DNA of 64,000 nt. Source: CAYOZN01 sp964408455 (lineage in GTDB: Bacteria > Planctomycetota > Phycisphaerae > UBA1845 > UTPLA1). The notes beneath the pieces were generated by a model, which was given only the letters and a program-made list of their open reading frames with translations, did no database searches and was not told where the DNA came from. The stretch lies in assembly GCA_964408455.1 (NCBI GenBank), contig CAYOZN010000009.1, positions 118,586 through 182,585 on the forward strand, in the 5' to 3' direction. Both the position numbers and the translations under genes were made by a program. Below are positions 18,842 to 27,005 of this stretch, piece by piece (the stretch's first letter is position 1; the number at the start of each line of letters is the position of its first letter).

Positions 18842-19852
18842 CTACGGCACGACGACAATCTTCCCGAAGAAATCGCCCGTCTCCATCTGTCGCTGGGCAT
18901 TCGCCAATTCCGCCAGCGGCCATGCCTTCGCGACGATCGGCCGCACCAGGCCCCGCTGTGCCATCTGCCAGGCGCCGTCAATCGTCGGTGGATCGGCGTA
19001 GAATTCGACGATGCCGCGCAACGTCACCTCCTGAAAGAGCAGCTTCGCCACGTTCAGCGTCGCGTCCAGTCCCCCCACCATGCCGATCACGATCCACCGG
19101 CCGAAGCGCGCCAGCGACTCGAGCGTGGCCGGCGCCGTCTGGCCCCACACCGGATCAAACGCCACGTCGACTCCGCGGCCACCCGTGACATCGCGCACCA
19201 CGGCGCGAAAATCCTGCGACTTGTAGTTGACCACGTGATCGGCCCGCAACACGGATCGGGCCTTCTCGCATTTTTCGTCGCTGCCTGCCGTCGTAATCAC
19301 CGTCGCCCCCGCCGCCTTGGCCGTCTGTATGGCCGCCGTCCCCGCCCCGCTGCCGGCGCCGTGCACCAGCACGACTTCGCCCGGCTTCAACTGCGCCCGC
19401 AGAATCAGCCCAACGTACGCCGTCAGATATACGCAACCGAAAGCGGCGGCCTCCTCGTAGGAATAGTTCTCCGGCTTTGGTCGCAGGCAATGCGCCGGCA
19501 CCAGCACCTTCTCGGCAAATCCGCCGGGTCGTGCGATGCCGATGATGTCCAGCAATCCGCGCGCCTTCGGCCCCGTCACGCGCGCATCGACGACCACCGG
19601 CTTGCCGATCCAGTCGCTGGCCACGCCCTCGCCCGCTTCGACCACGTCGCCGGCAATATCAAAACCGCCGGTGTGCGGCATTCGAAATCCCGGCATGCCA
19701 GACGCGCCGGAGCGCAGAAAGACATCGAGCCGGTTGATCGCCGCCGCCCGCACGCGAACGACGGCTTCGCCCGCGCCCGCGACCGGATCGGGCACATCCT
19801 CAAGCCTCAACACATCGACCGGACCCGTCTGGTGAAATCGAACCGCCTTCAT
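18842..19852 (-). CDS. NADPH:quinone oxidoreductase-like MDR protein
   Basis: 336 residues. It is a medium-chain dehydrogenase/reductase of the zeta-crystallin/quinone oxidoreductase group. The GroES-like N-part (about 1-125) and the Rossmann part are complete; the nucleotide-binding motif reads VHGAGSGAGTAAIQTAKAAG (starting near residue 160). Structural zinc cysteines and the catalytic Cys/His zinc pair of alcohol dehydrogenases are absent, fitting the zinc-free quinone reductase branch. The substrate is unknown. Downstream of rho on the same strand and separated from it by the hairpin at 19905-19939. Confidence 0.85.
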   Translation of the reverse strand: MKAVRFHQTGPVDVLRLEDVPDPVAGAGEAVVRVRAAAINRLDVFLRSGASGMPGFRMPHTGGFDIAGDVVEAGEGVASDWIGKPVVVDARVTGPKARGLLDIIGIARPGGFAEKVLVPAHCLRPKPENYSYEEAAAFGCVYLTAYVGLILRAQLKPGEVVLVHGAGSGAGTAAIQTAKAAGATVITTAGSDEKCEKARSVLRADHVVNYKSQDFRAVVRDVTGGRGVDVAFDPVWGQTAPATLESLARFGRWIVIGMVGGLDATLNVAKLLFQEVTLRGIVEFYADPPTIDGAWQMAQRGLVRPIVAKAWPLAELANAQRQMETGDFFGKIVVVP

Positions 19853-19904
19853 GGCGCTGTCTCCCTTTCACGCGCACAACAAAACTTCAACGGCCATTCA
19901 AGCG

Positions 19905-19939
19905 AGAAAGCCCGCCGAAGACAATCGGGCGGGCTTTCT
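19905..19939 (-). terminator. hairpin downstream of rho
   Basis: A perfect 12-bp inverted repeat, AGAAAGCCCGCC (19905-19916) and GGCGGGCTTTCT (19928-19939), sits 34 bases after the rho stop. The trailing T-run is short, so termination by this hairpin alone may be partial. Confidence 0.6.
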
Positions 19940-19972
19940 GAATGTGTCGCAGAATGTTCCTGAACGCCGGCA

Positions 19973-21118
19973 TCACGCCAGGTTCTTCAGAAAAACCTCG
20001 TTGCTCGGAAACTTGCCCATCTCCTGAAGCATCGTCTCCATCTGCTTCGCCGCGGGCAGATTCAGCAGCCGCCGCCGGATGCGCACCATCTTCTCGTACG
20101 TCTCCGGACCCAGCAGCATCTCTTCCTTGCGCGTGCCCGACTCACTCAGGTTCATCGCCGGGAAAATGCGCAGGTTGGCCAGCTCGCGCGACAGCACCAG
20201 CTCCATGTTGCCGGTGCCCTTGAACTCCTGAAAGATGAAGTCGTCCATGCGGCTGCCGGTCTCGATCAGCACCGATGCGATGATCGTCAGGCTGCCGCCG
20301 TTCTCGATCTTCCGCGCGGCGCCGAAGATCAGCTTGGGCGTCTCCAGCGCGCGGATGTCCAGGCCGCCTGTCATCGTTCGGCCGCTGCTGCCCACCAGGT
20401 TGTTGAACGCCCGGCCCAGGCGCGTGAGCGAGTCCATCAGGATGACCACGTCGCGGCCATCCTCCACGGCTCGCTTGGCTTTTTCGATCATGAACTTGGC
20501 AATGCGCCCGTGGCTCTTCGCGTCGCTGTCGTTGTTGGACCAGACGACTTCGGGCATGTTCTTGTGCCAGCCCATGCCGTCCTTGAGCACCGACCGCCGC
20601 ATCTCCGTCACTTCTTCCGGTCGCTCGTCCACCAGCAGCATCATCAGCAGCACTTCCGGATGGTTCACGCGGATGCCCGCCGCCATCTGCTGCAGCAGGA
20701 TCGTCTTGCCGGTGCGCGGCGGCGCGACGATGAGCGCCCGCTGGCCCTTGCCGATCGGCGTGAACAGGTCGACCACCCGCATGGTCATCGGCCCGCCCGG
20801 CGTCTCCAGCTTCAGTGCTTCCGCGGGATGAACCACCGGCAGGGTGTCGAAGGTGTCGCGCCCGCGATACTTCTCCGGCGTGAGTTCGTCGATGCGGTCG
20901 ATGAACGTGACCAACGGTCGCGGCCCCGCGCGGCGACCGTTCCCGCTGCCGGCGACGAATTCGCCACCGCGAAGCCCGAAGCGCTGAATCAAATCGCGGT
21001 TGATCTGCGGGCTCCCTGCGGCCGCCGCATAGTTCTTATCGGGATCGCGAAGATAGCCTGCTCCCCCGTCGGAGATTTCCAATTGTCCCGTCAAAACGTT
21101 CTGAGGTTTCTGATTCAT
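19973..21118 (-). CDS. rho: transcription termination factor Rho, short form
   Basis: 381 residues from ATG 21118. Rho is a hexameric RNA-dependent ATPase that ends transcription. The RNA-binding cold-shock-like domain is present (VLTGQLEISDGGAGYLR...NYAAAAGSPQINRDLIQRFGLRGGEFVAG), but the helical Rho_N domain that normally precedes it is missing. Walker A is APPRTGKT, Walker B is VVILMDSLTRLGRAFN, and ERPEEVTEM and SGTRKEE are conserved. The segment after EVTEM differs from E. coli: about six extra residues and WSNNDSDAKSHGR in place of the usual STFDEPASRH. An in-frame upstream start would add 18 residues. Confidence 0.93.
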   Translation of the reverse strand: MNQKPQNVLTGQLEISDGGAGYLRDPDKNYAAAAGSPQINRDLIQRFGLRGGEFVAGSGNGRRAGPRPLVTFIDRIDELTPEKYRGRDTFDTLPVVHPAEALKLETPGGPMTMRVVDLFTPIGKGQRALIVAPPRTGKTILLQQMAAGIRVNHPEVLLMMLLVDERPEEVTEMRRSVLKDGMGWHKNMPEVVWSNNDSDAKSHGRIAKFMIEKAKRAVEDGRDVVILMDSLTRLGRAFNNLVGSSGRTMTGGLDIRALETPKLIFGAARKIENGGSLTIIASVLIETGSRMDDFIFQEFKGTGNMELVLSRELANLRIFPAMNLSESGTRKEEMLLGPETYEKMVRIRRRLLNLPAAKQMETMLQEMGKFPSNEVFLKNLA

Positions 21119-21259
21119 GAACGAACCTGCTTTGTCGAACAGGGGCTTATCCCCTGTCGAACTGCTCACCAAGGCATGACTGTGTGGAAGCCGGACCGTC
21201 CCGGCGCGCCGGGTCAGACCGGTTTTGGCGACACGCCGGCATCGATTTGTGCCCGCACG

Positions 21260-21529
21260 CTAGTGGCGGACCCCAAAGCCGGCAAACTCTCCCGAGGCGG
21301 GTGAGTCCTGCTGCTGTACGTCCCGTATGTACGAACGCATCTCGGCGACCAACGCCGCCTGGAAGCGATCGACCTCGCCCGGGTCTCCTTCGATGACCGC
21401 CTCGACCCGGCCGTCAGGCATGTTCCGGACAAAGCCCGAGACTTCGTAGTCCCCGGAGATCTGCACCGTCGTAAAGCGGAAACCAACCCCCTGCACGCGA
21501 CCGGAGAAGTAAACGGATCGGCGGATCAT
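21260..21529 (-). CDS. acylphosphatase
   Basis: 89 residues from ATG 21529. It is a small cytoplasmic enzyme that hydrolyses acyl phosphates. The signature GRVQGVGFRFTTVQ holds the catalytic Arg (near residue 18), and the catalytic Asn lies in GFVRNMPDGRVEAV (near 36). Length is normal for the family. It precedes rho on the same strand with a gap of 141 bases, and probably has its own promoter. Confidence 0.92.
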   Translation of the reverse strand: MIRRSVYFSGRVQGVGFRFTTVQISGDYEVSGFVRNMPDGRVEAVIEGDPGEVDRFQAALVAEMRSYIRDVQQQDSPASGEFAGFGVRH

Positions 21530-21632
21530 CGCGCCCGCGGACTTTGGAGATGGCCCCACCTTTTCCCGACGCCGGGGATTGTAGTGCAATGGAACGCCCC
21601 GGCAAAGGGCCAATTTCCGGTGGCCTGAATGC

Positions 21633-22091
21633 CTAGCCCGCCGCCTCCACCCGCACGTTTCGTCCCTTCGCCGCCTCCGCCTTGGGCACCTTCACCAGTA
21701 ATACACCGTCCTTGAAGCCGGCCGTCACCGTGGCATCGTTCACTTCCTCAGGAAACTGGTACCGGCGGTGAAAACTGCCATAGCGGCACTCCGATCGCAG
21801 GCGGTGTATGCCCTGGCGGTGCTGCTCCGGTGGCAGCTTCGTACCCTTGATCGTAATCGCCCCGGCAAGGATCGAGACGTTGACCTCCTCGGCGCTGAGC
21901 CCCGCCACCTCGACGCGCACCTGGTACTCGTGGCCCAGATCATACACGTCTATCCGCGGCGCCCAGTCCTGCCCGTCCAACGGCGCGGTCGAAAGCCCGC
22001 CATGCCACACACGATCCATCAGCCGGTCGAACTCGTCCCGCAACTCGCCGACCGAAAGCGGAATATCAGAAGGAAAGGGAAACTTGGACAC
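21633..22091 (-). CDS. Hsp20/alpha-crystallin small heat shock protein
   Basis: 152 residues from GTG 22091; AGGAG nine bases upstream supports this start. The alpha-crystallin domain runs from about 45 to 145 (WAPRIDVYDLGHEYQVRVEVAGLSAEEVNVSI...GSFHRRYQFPEEVNDATVTAGFKDGVLLVKVPK), with the conserved A/GxLxV-like motif GVLLV. There is no long C-terminal IXI tail. It is an ATP-independent chaperone. No CIRCE or ROSE-type element was recognised upstream. Confidence 0.92.
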   Translation of the reverse strand: MSKFPFPSDIPLSVGELRDEFDRLMDRVWHGGLSTAPLDGQDWAPRIDVYDLGHEYQVRVEVAGLSAEEVNVSILAGAITIKGTKLPPEQHRQGIHRLRSECRYGSFHRRYQFPEEVNDATVTAGFKDGVLLVKVPKAEAAKGRNVRVEAAG

Positions 22092-22304
22092 GATTTTCGT
22101 CTCCTGAATGGACTTCAGTCAGCTCCGCGCAATGGCAGGCTCCGCCTCTGGATTCAACAGTATTATAACGTGTTCGGCAGCGGCGAACCTACCGGCGCTC
22201 GATCCCGTGCTGGTTCGCCACAACGGCCGCCTGCGAACCGCCTGATCCCGCCAGGCCGGTCCGAGAACCAGCTCAACAACAAAGTTCCGCCGAATCGCCG
22301 CCGC

Positions 22305-23138
22305 TCACGGCGCCGACGCCCGGCCTACCTCCATTCCCCTCTGCCGAACGGCCTCGTAAAGCATCACCGCCGCCGTGGCAGACACATTGAGACTGTCGAC
22401 GCGTCCGAGCATCGGCAGCCGGACGCGCTGCACTCCTTCTCCTCTCCAGGCATCACTGAGGCCCCCCGCCTCCGCGCCCAGCACAATCGCCGTTGCACGC
22501 GTCATATCGACGCTTGTATACAGCGCGTCGGCCTCGGGCGTGGCCGCCACGATCTGCATCTTCCGCCCGCGAAGAAATGCCAGCGTCTCGTCCGCGCTCG
22601 CCTCCGCCAGCCGCACCGTGAACACCGCCCCCAGGCTCGCCCGTATCGCGTTCGGTCCAAACACATCCGTCGCCGCATTGGCTGCAATCACGGCATCGAC
22701 ACCGGCTGCGTCCGCAGTCCGCAGAATCGCGCCGAGGTTGCCCGGCTTTTCGACGCCCTCAACGACGGCAACCAGTGCGCGCCCGCCGGCATCCAGAAAC
22801 TCACCCAGCCCCGGCAGCGTCCCCGCCGGTCGCCGTGCGACCGCAACCACGCCTTCGTCCCGATCGCCGTACGCCAGCCTGGCAAATGCATGCGCCGCGC
22901 AATCAAAGACGGCCACGCCGCGCTCTTCCAGACTTTTTAAAAGCCTCGACGCTTCGCTCTCTGGTCGAAGCCCGCAGGCGAACACCGCCTGCACCTCGAT
23001 TCCGGCCTCGACCGCCCGCGAAAGCTCCCGCCCGCCGTCGATCAGAATCAGTCCCATCTCCCGGCGATCTCGAGCCTCGCGCAAGCGCGCGGCCGCCTTG
23101 ATGCGGGGATTCTGTGTACTGGTGATGACGCCGGGCAT
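22305..23138 (-). CDS. TrmH/SpoU-family RNA 2'-O-methyltransferase
   Basis: 277 residues. The N-terminal ~90 residues are a substrate-binding module (TSTQNPRIKAAARLREARDRREMGLILIDGGREL). The SpoU knot motifs follow: VVEGVEKPGNLGAILRTADAAG (motif 1), IVLGAEAGGLS (motif 2) and VDSLNVSATAAVMLYEAVRQ (motif 3). It should methylate ribose in rRNA or tRNA using SAM; the exact site cannot be read from sequence. It is the first gene of its strand run after the membrane zinc-ribbon gene, with no sign of coupling. Confidence 0.9.
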   Translation of the reverse strand: MPGVITSTQNPRIKAAARLREARDRREMGLILIDGGRELSRAVEAGIEVQAVFACGLRPESEASRLLKSLEERGVAVFDCAAHAFARLAYGDRDEGVVAVARRPAGTLPGLGEFLDAGGRALVAVVEGVEKPGNLGAILRTADAAGVDAVIAANAATDVFGPNAIRASLGAVFTVRLAEASADETLAFLRGRKMQIVAATPEADALYTSVDMTRATAIVLGAEAGGLSDAWRGEGVQRVRLPMLGRVDSLNVSATAAVMLYEAVRQRGMEVGRASAP

Positions 23139-23246
23139 TCAGCTAATAATAGCAGGAGTCGAGACCAGCCCCATATTGCAAACCGATCGAAGAATGCCGC
23201 CCCGACTCGCGATCGCCGTGACTTCGAATATACCGCCTGCATGGAA

Positions 23247-24647
23247 TCAGTAATTGTTCCAGCGGATGCACTCAAGATTCAAAAGAAGCCGCCGAACCCA
23301 CCAGCCGAACAGCACCAGGTTATACGCCGCCACGAAGACAGCTTCGAGTGGAACACCCTGCACCAGGACGAGGTTATTGCCGAGGGCTCCGAACATGCGC
23401 GACACCCACGGCATGTCGGTGACGAAGAGCGAGGTGAAAAAGAGCCCGTTCGCCGCGCAGAACACCCACAAGAATGCCGCGTCATAGTACAGCACCGGCA
23501 GGCCCCAGGCCCCATCCTCCAATTGCCGGTGCACAGCCGACCAACTGAACGCCATCGCCATCGCAAGGCGAAGCAGGCAGTAGCCGACGCCAATCACCAC
23601 GAGAGAGATGACCGCCGGAATGCAAAGCAGTTCCCTTCCCCACGCAGTTGTGAATATCGCCAGCATCAGCAGCAGCCAGACGCCGGCCAGTCCGCCAATC
23701 AGCGCCAGGTGAACCAGCGCAAAGTGCCGGGCGGCGGACAACGGCGCGCGCACCCACATCGTTCGATAGAATCGCGCACGATCCAGCAGTAGCGCCGTCG
23801 TCGCATCCACAAACGTGCCGAATCGCGGCCCGCGCTGCCATTGAATACCCGCGCGTACGCCGTCCGGACGCAGCATCGATTCAATCGCACGGCCGCACTC
23901 GCTGCACACGCCCGCCTCGGGCAAATGCGTCAGGTCATAGCCGCAGCCATCGCAGCGCGGGCCCACGTCCGGCCCCGCACGCGCGGCCCCGGCCGCCCAT
24001 GTCGCCCGGTCCAGCCAGTACAGCCACAGCAACGCCAACACCACGATGCCGAAAAATAATGCGGACCGATAGTTGAAATCGTCGACGTAAACGGGACTGA
24101 GCATCAGGTAGCGTTCCATCCACGCCAGCGCAGCGCCGCAGAACCCCGCTGCCAGGACAAATACCCCCGCGCTGGCCGCGCACGCGCGAAAGCCGGTCGC
24201 CAGCGAGCGCGCCAGAGAGCCTGTGCGATGACAGCTCGGCAGCGCCAGCCACGCCAGCAGAAGATTGCCCATGGGAATCACGATCGCGAACGAAATCGGC
24301 ACTGCCACCAGCGGCGAATTTCCGGGCCGCACCATCCACCGGGAAAACACCTCCTGTATCGATCGCGATTGCACCTGCGTGATGCCCGCGCTGTAGTCCC
24401 AATACGCAGTTTCGGAAATCGCGGTCTCCAGGATGACGAATGCCGACAGCACCAGAACGGCCAGCAGATATGCCAGCACGAACCCCGGCCACGGCGCGTG
24501 CACGAACTCGATGGCCGCCCGCGCGGGATGCAGCAGCCGCCACGGCGTCACGATGGCACTCAGAATCGATACGCGCGGAATATTCCGGGCACGCCCCATC
24601 GAGCCGTGGCTGCCCTCTTCGCCTGGAATCGCGACTGCCTCAGACAT
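23247..24647 (-). CDS. polytopic membrane protein with internal CxxC zinc ribbon
   Basis: 466 residues from ATG 24647. Several transmembrane segments occupy the N-terminal part (about 50-75, 110-140, 155-185, 200-220). A cytoplasmic loop then carries the Cys4 ribbon CDGCGYDLTHL...CSECGR (about 230-255), and further helices follow (about 300-420). It has the same ribbon as the proteins at 2541 and 57995, plus a large transmembrane frame. The function is unknown; the ribbon may serve as a zinc-binding or protein-docking site. No strong ribosome site precedes the ATG. Confidence 0.7.
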   Translation of the reverse strand: MSEAVAIPGEEGSHGSMGRARNIPRVSILSAIVTPWRLLHPARAAIEFVHAPWPGFVLAYLLAVLVLSAFVILETAISETAYWDYSAGITQVQSRSIQEVFSRWMVRPGNSPLVAVPISFAIVIPMGNLLLAWLALPSCHRTGSLARSLATGFRACAASAGVFVLAAGFCGAALAWMERYLMLSPVYVDDFNYRSALFFGIVVLALLWLYWLDRATWAAGAARAGPDVGPRCDGCGYDLTHLPEAGVCSECGRAIESMLRPDGVRAGIQWQRGPRFGTFVDATTALLLDRARFYRTMWVRAPLSAARHFALVHLALIGGLAGVWLLLMLAIFTTAWGRELLCIPAVISLVVIGVGYCLLRLAMAMAFSWSAVHRQLEDGAWGLPVLYYDAAFLWVFCAANGLFFTSLFVTDMPWVSRMFGALGNNLVLVQGVPLEAVFVAAYNLVLFGWWVRRLLLNLECIRWNNY

Positions 24648-24735
24648 GTTCAAAAAGGAGCAGAGCGAATCATCAAAGTCAGAAACACACGTGCATTCAT
24701 CGGGAGTTGGCCCATCGTGCCCGAATATTACTCGT

Positions 24736-25398
24736 TCATGCCGTTATCTTCGGCCAGCCCTCCCGTGCCAGCTCCGCGGGATCGCGCAGACTCTTCAACG
24801 CAAAACGATCCAGCGTCCGCGCGTACAGATCGCCCCCCATCCGGCCCACGGCCTGTAGCCTGTCCGGATCGCACACCATGTCACCCGGTGTCAGAACGCT
24901 GTCATCCACGTGCACCGCGAGAACGTCGCCGAAGACCGCCTGCCCGCCGCCCGGCCCCTCGCCCAGCCGCACGATCTGCCGCAGCCGGCACTCGATGTTG
25001 ACCGGGCTCTCCGCCACCAGGCTGGCCCGCACCTTCTTCGCCGGCGCCGGCGTCAGGCCACTCTTCTCGAATTCGCTGATTCCGTGCTCAAACTCCGTCG
25101 AACAGATGTTCATCCGTTCCGCGATCGGCTCGCTCACCGTCGCGATGACGAATTCACCCGTCGCCTCGATGTTGACCAGCGTATCCTTCCGGCCGCCGTG
25201 CCGGTTGATGGCCGGGCTGAACACCACTACCGGCGGATTGGCCGACAGCATGTTATAGAACGAAAACGGCGCCAGGTTCGCTCGCCCGTCCGCATCGACG
25301 GTCGACACGAACGCGATCGGCCGCGGTTGTACGAATGACAGGTACAGGCGGTGCATGGCCCGCCAGGAGTGCTCGGTCGCAGCAAGATCAATGTACAT
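24736..25398 (-). CDS. flavin reductase family protein
   Basis: 220 residues from ATG 25398. The FMN-binding split barrel is evident: YLSFVQPRPIAFVSTVDADGRANLAPFSFYNMLSANPPVVVFSP, then TLVNIEATGEFVIATV. It belongs to the longer form (SnaC/RutF-like DIM6/NTAB group), in which some members serve as flavin reductases and others as FMN-dependent oxidoreductases of unknown substrate. A second, shorter member is at 4357. No partner oxygenase is nearby. Confidence 0.88.
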   Translation of the reverse strand: MYIDLAATEHSWRAMHRLYLSFVQPRPIAFVSTVDADGRANLAPFSFYNMLSANPPVVVFSPAINRHGGRKDTLVNIEATGEFVIATVSEPIAERMNICSTEFEHGISEFEKSGLTPAPAKKVRASLVAESPVNIECRLRQIVRLGEGPGGGQAVFGDVLAVHVDDSVLTPGDMVCDPDRLQAVGRMGGDLYARTLDRFALKSLRDPAELAREGWPKITA

Positions 25399-25613
25399 AA
25401 GAGGATTGTAAGCGAGGCGTCCCGCGCCTCAAGCCGCCCTGCACACCGGCGGCAGGGCGATCGACGTCACGCGCGTCCTGCAATTGCGTCTCTGACATTC
25501 AATATCGCCGTCGCTACTTCGACTTCACGCTCCAGATGTTGCCTGCGCCGCGCCCGGCCGCAACGTGACGCCGCCCGCCCTTCGTGCAACAATGCCGGCG
25601 CGAGAACGTAACG

Positions 25614-26876
25614 ATGAATCCCAATCGCGCCATCGCCCACAACCCCGCGCCGCTCTCCCTGGTCACCATCGAGGTTGCCTGGGATCTTCTGGCCCAATCT
25701 GTCCAGCCGCTCTCTCCGATTCGCGTACCGCTCGCCGATGCCCACGGCCGCGTCCTGGCCGCCGATATCTGCTGCGACGACGACCAGCCCCCGTTCGACA
25801 AGGCCATGATGGATGGATATGCCATCCGCGCCCAGGACGCCGCCGCTCCCGGCGCCCAACTGCATGTCATCGGCCTGGCACCCGCCGGCGCCGGCATGCC
25901 CGCTGCCCTCCAGCCGCGGCAGGCCGCGCGAATCAACACCGGCGCCCCCCTGCCGCCCGGCGCCGATGCCGTCATCCGCATCGAAGACGCCGATCCTTCA
26001 GCCGACGGCGCACGCGTCACGATCCGCATCGCGGCCCAACGCGGCGCCCACGTCGCCCCCCGCGGCGAGACCCGCCGGCGCGGCGACATCGTCCTCGCCT
26101 CGCCCGTCACCATGGAAGCCGCCCAGATCGCCGCGGCCGCCGCCGCCGGCGCCGCCGAACTTGCCGTCTATCCCGACGTCAGCGTCGCCATCCTCTCCAC
26201 CGGCGATGAACTCGTCCCCGTCGGCAACCCGCGGCAGACCGGCCAGATCGTCGACAGCAACGGCCCCATGCTCGCCGCCCTGGCCGCGCGCTTTGGCGGT
26301 GTGCCTGTCCCCGCTGGCATCGTCCGCGATGACGAGTCCGCCCTCGAAGCCGCCTTGTCGTCCGCACTCCGCCATCCCGTCGTCCTGACCGCCGGCGGAA
26401 TGTCCATGGGCACCCACGACCTGGTGCCGTCCATTTGTCAGCGACTCGGCGTCCGCTGGCTGTTCCACGGCGTTCGCATGCGCCCCGGCAAGCCGGTCGC
26501 CTATGGCCTCGGCCCGGGCGGACAGCACGTCTTCGGCCTGCCGGGAAATCCCGTCGGCGCCTACATCTGCGCCTGGCTCTTCGTACGCATGGCGATCCGC
26601 GGAATGCAGGGCCATCCCTTGATTCCCCCGCACACCTGGCAGGCCCGGCTCGCCCGTGCCCTTCCCGCCCACCGCGATCCCCGGCCGGCCTTTCTGCCGG
26701 CCCGCGTCTGGAACGACGCCGCCCTCGGTCTCGTCGCCGATCCCTGCGCCTGGAAGGGCTCGGCCGATCCCTTCGGCCTCGCCGCCGCCAACGCCCTGCT
26801 CGTGAATTCCAATCCCACGACACCGCACGCCGCCGGCGATTGCCTGCACGTCATCTTCACCAGCGCCGATCCGTAA
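25614..26876 (+). CDS. moeA: molybdopterin molybdenumtransferase MoeA
   Basis: 420 residues from ATG 25614. MoeA inserts molybdate into adenylylated molybdopterin to finish the molybdenum cofactor. Conserved segments: PPFDKAMMDGYAIRAQD, AARINTGAPLPPGADAVIRIED, LSTGDELVPVG, GGMSMGTHDLV, MRPGKPVAYG and GLPGNPVGAY. All four domains appear complete. No moaA/moaC/mogA or molybdoenzyme gene is adjacent, so the rest of the pathway lies elsewhere. Confidence 0.93.
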   Translation: MNPNRAIAHNPAPLSLVTIEVAWDLLAQSVQPLSPIRVPLADAHGRVLAADICCDDDQPPFDKAMMDGYAIRAQDAAAPGAQLHVIGLAPAGAGMPAALQPRQAARINTGAPLPPGADAVIRIEDADPSADGARVTIRIAAQRGAHVAPRGETRRRGDIVLASPVTMEAAQIAAAAAAGAAELAVYPDVSVAILSTGDELVPVGNPRQTGQIVDSNGPMLAALAARFGGVPVPAGIVRDDESALEAALSSALRHPVVLTAGGMSMGTHDLVPSICQRLGVRWLFHGVRMRPGKPVAYGLGPGGQHVFGLPGNPVGAYICAWLFVRMAIRGMQGHPLIPPHTWQARLARALPAHRDPRPAFLPARVWNDAALGLVADPCAWKGSADPFGLAAANALLVNSNPTTPHAAGDCLHVIFTSADP

Positions 26877-26916
26877 AAAAAAGCCGCGGCGACTGGAAGT
26901 GACATCCCGCCGCCGC
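26875..26916 (-). terminator. possible intrinsic terminator for the M56/BlaI unit
   Basis: Read on the minus strand, a GC hairpin (GCGGCG at 26911-26916 side pairing with CGCCGC at 26886-26891, imperfect beyond) is followed by an eight-T run (26875-26882). It sits between convergent moeA and the M56 gene. Confidence 0.45.
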
Positions 26917-27005
26917 GCCTGTAATGTGGACCATCTCACGCCTGTTGCAGGGCCGCCGGCCGCTCGGCCATCGCCGCCAGCGCCGCTCGTACAACCGCCG
27001 TACGT

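Noticed and set aside
24654..24735. Gene on the plus strand after AAAAAGGAG at 24653
   Set aside because: The purine run looks like a ribosome site but no plus-strand frame of useful length starts after it.
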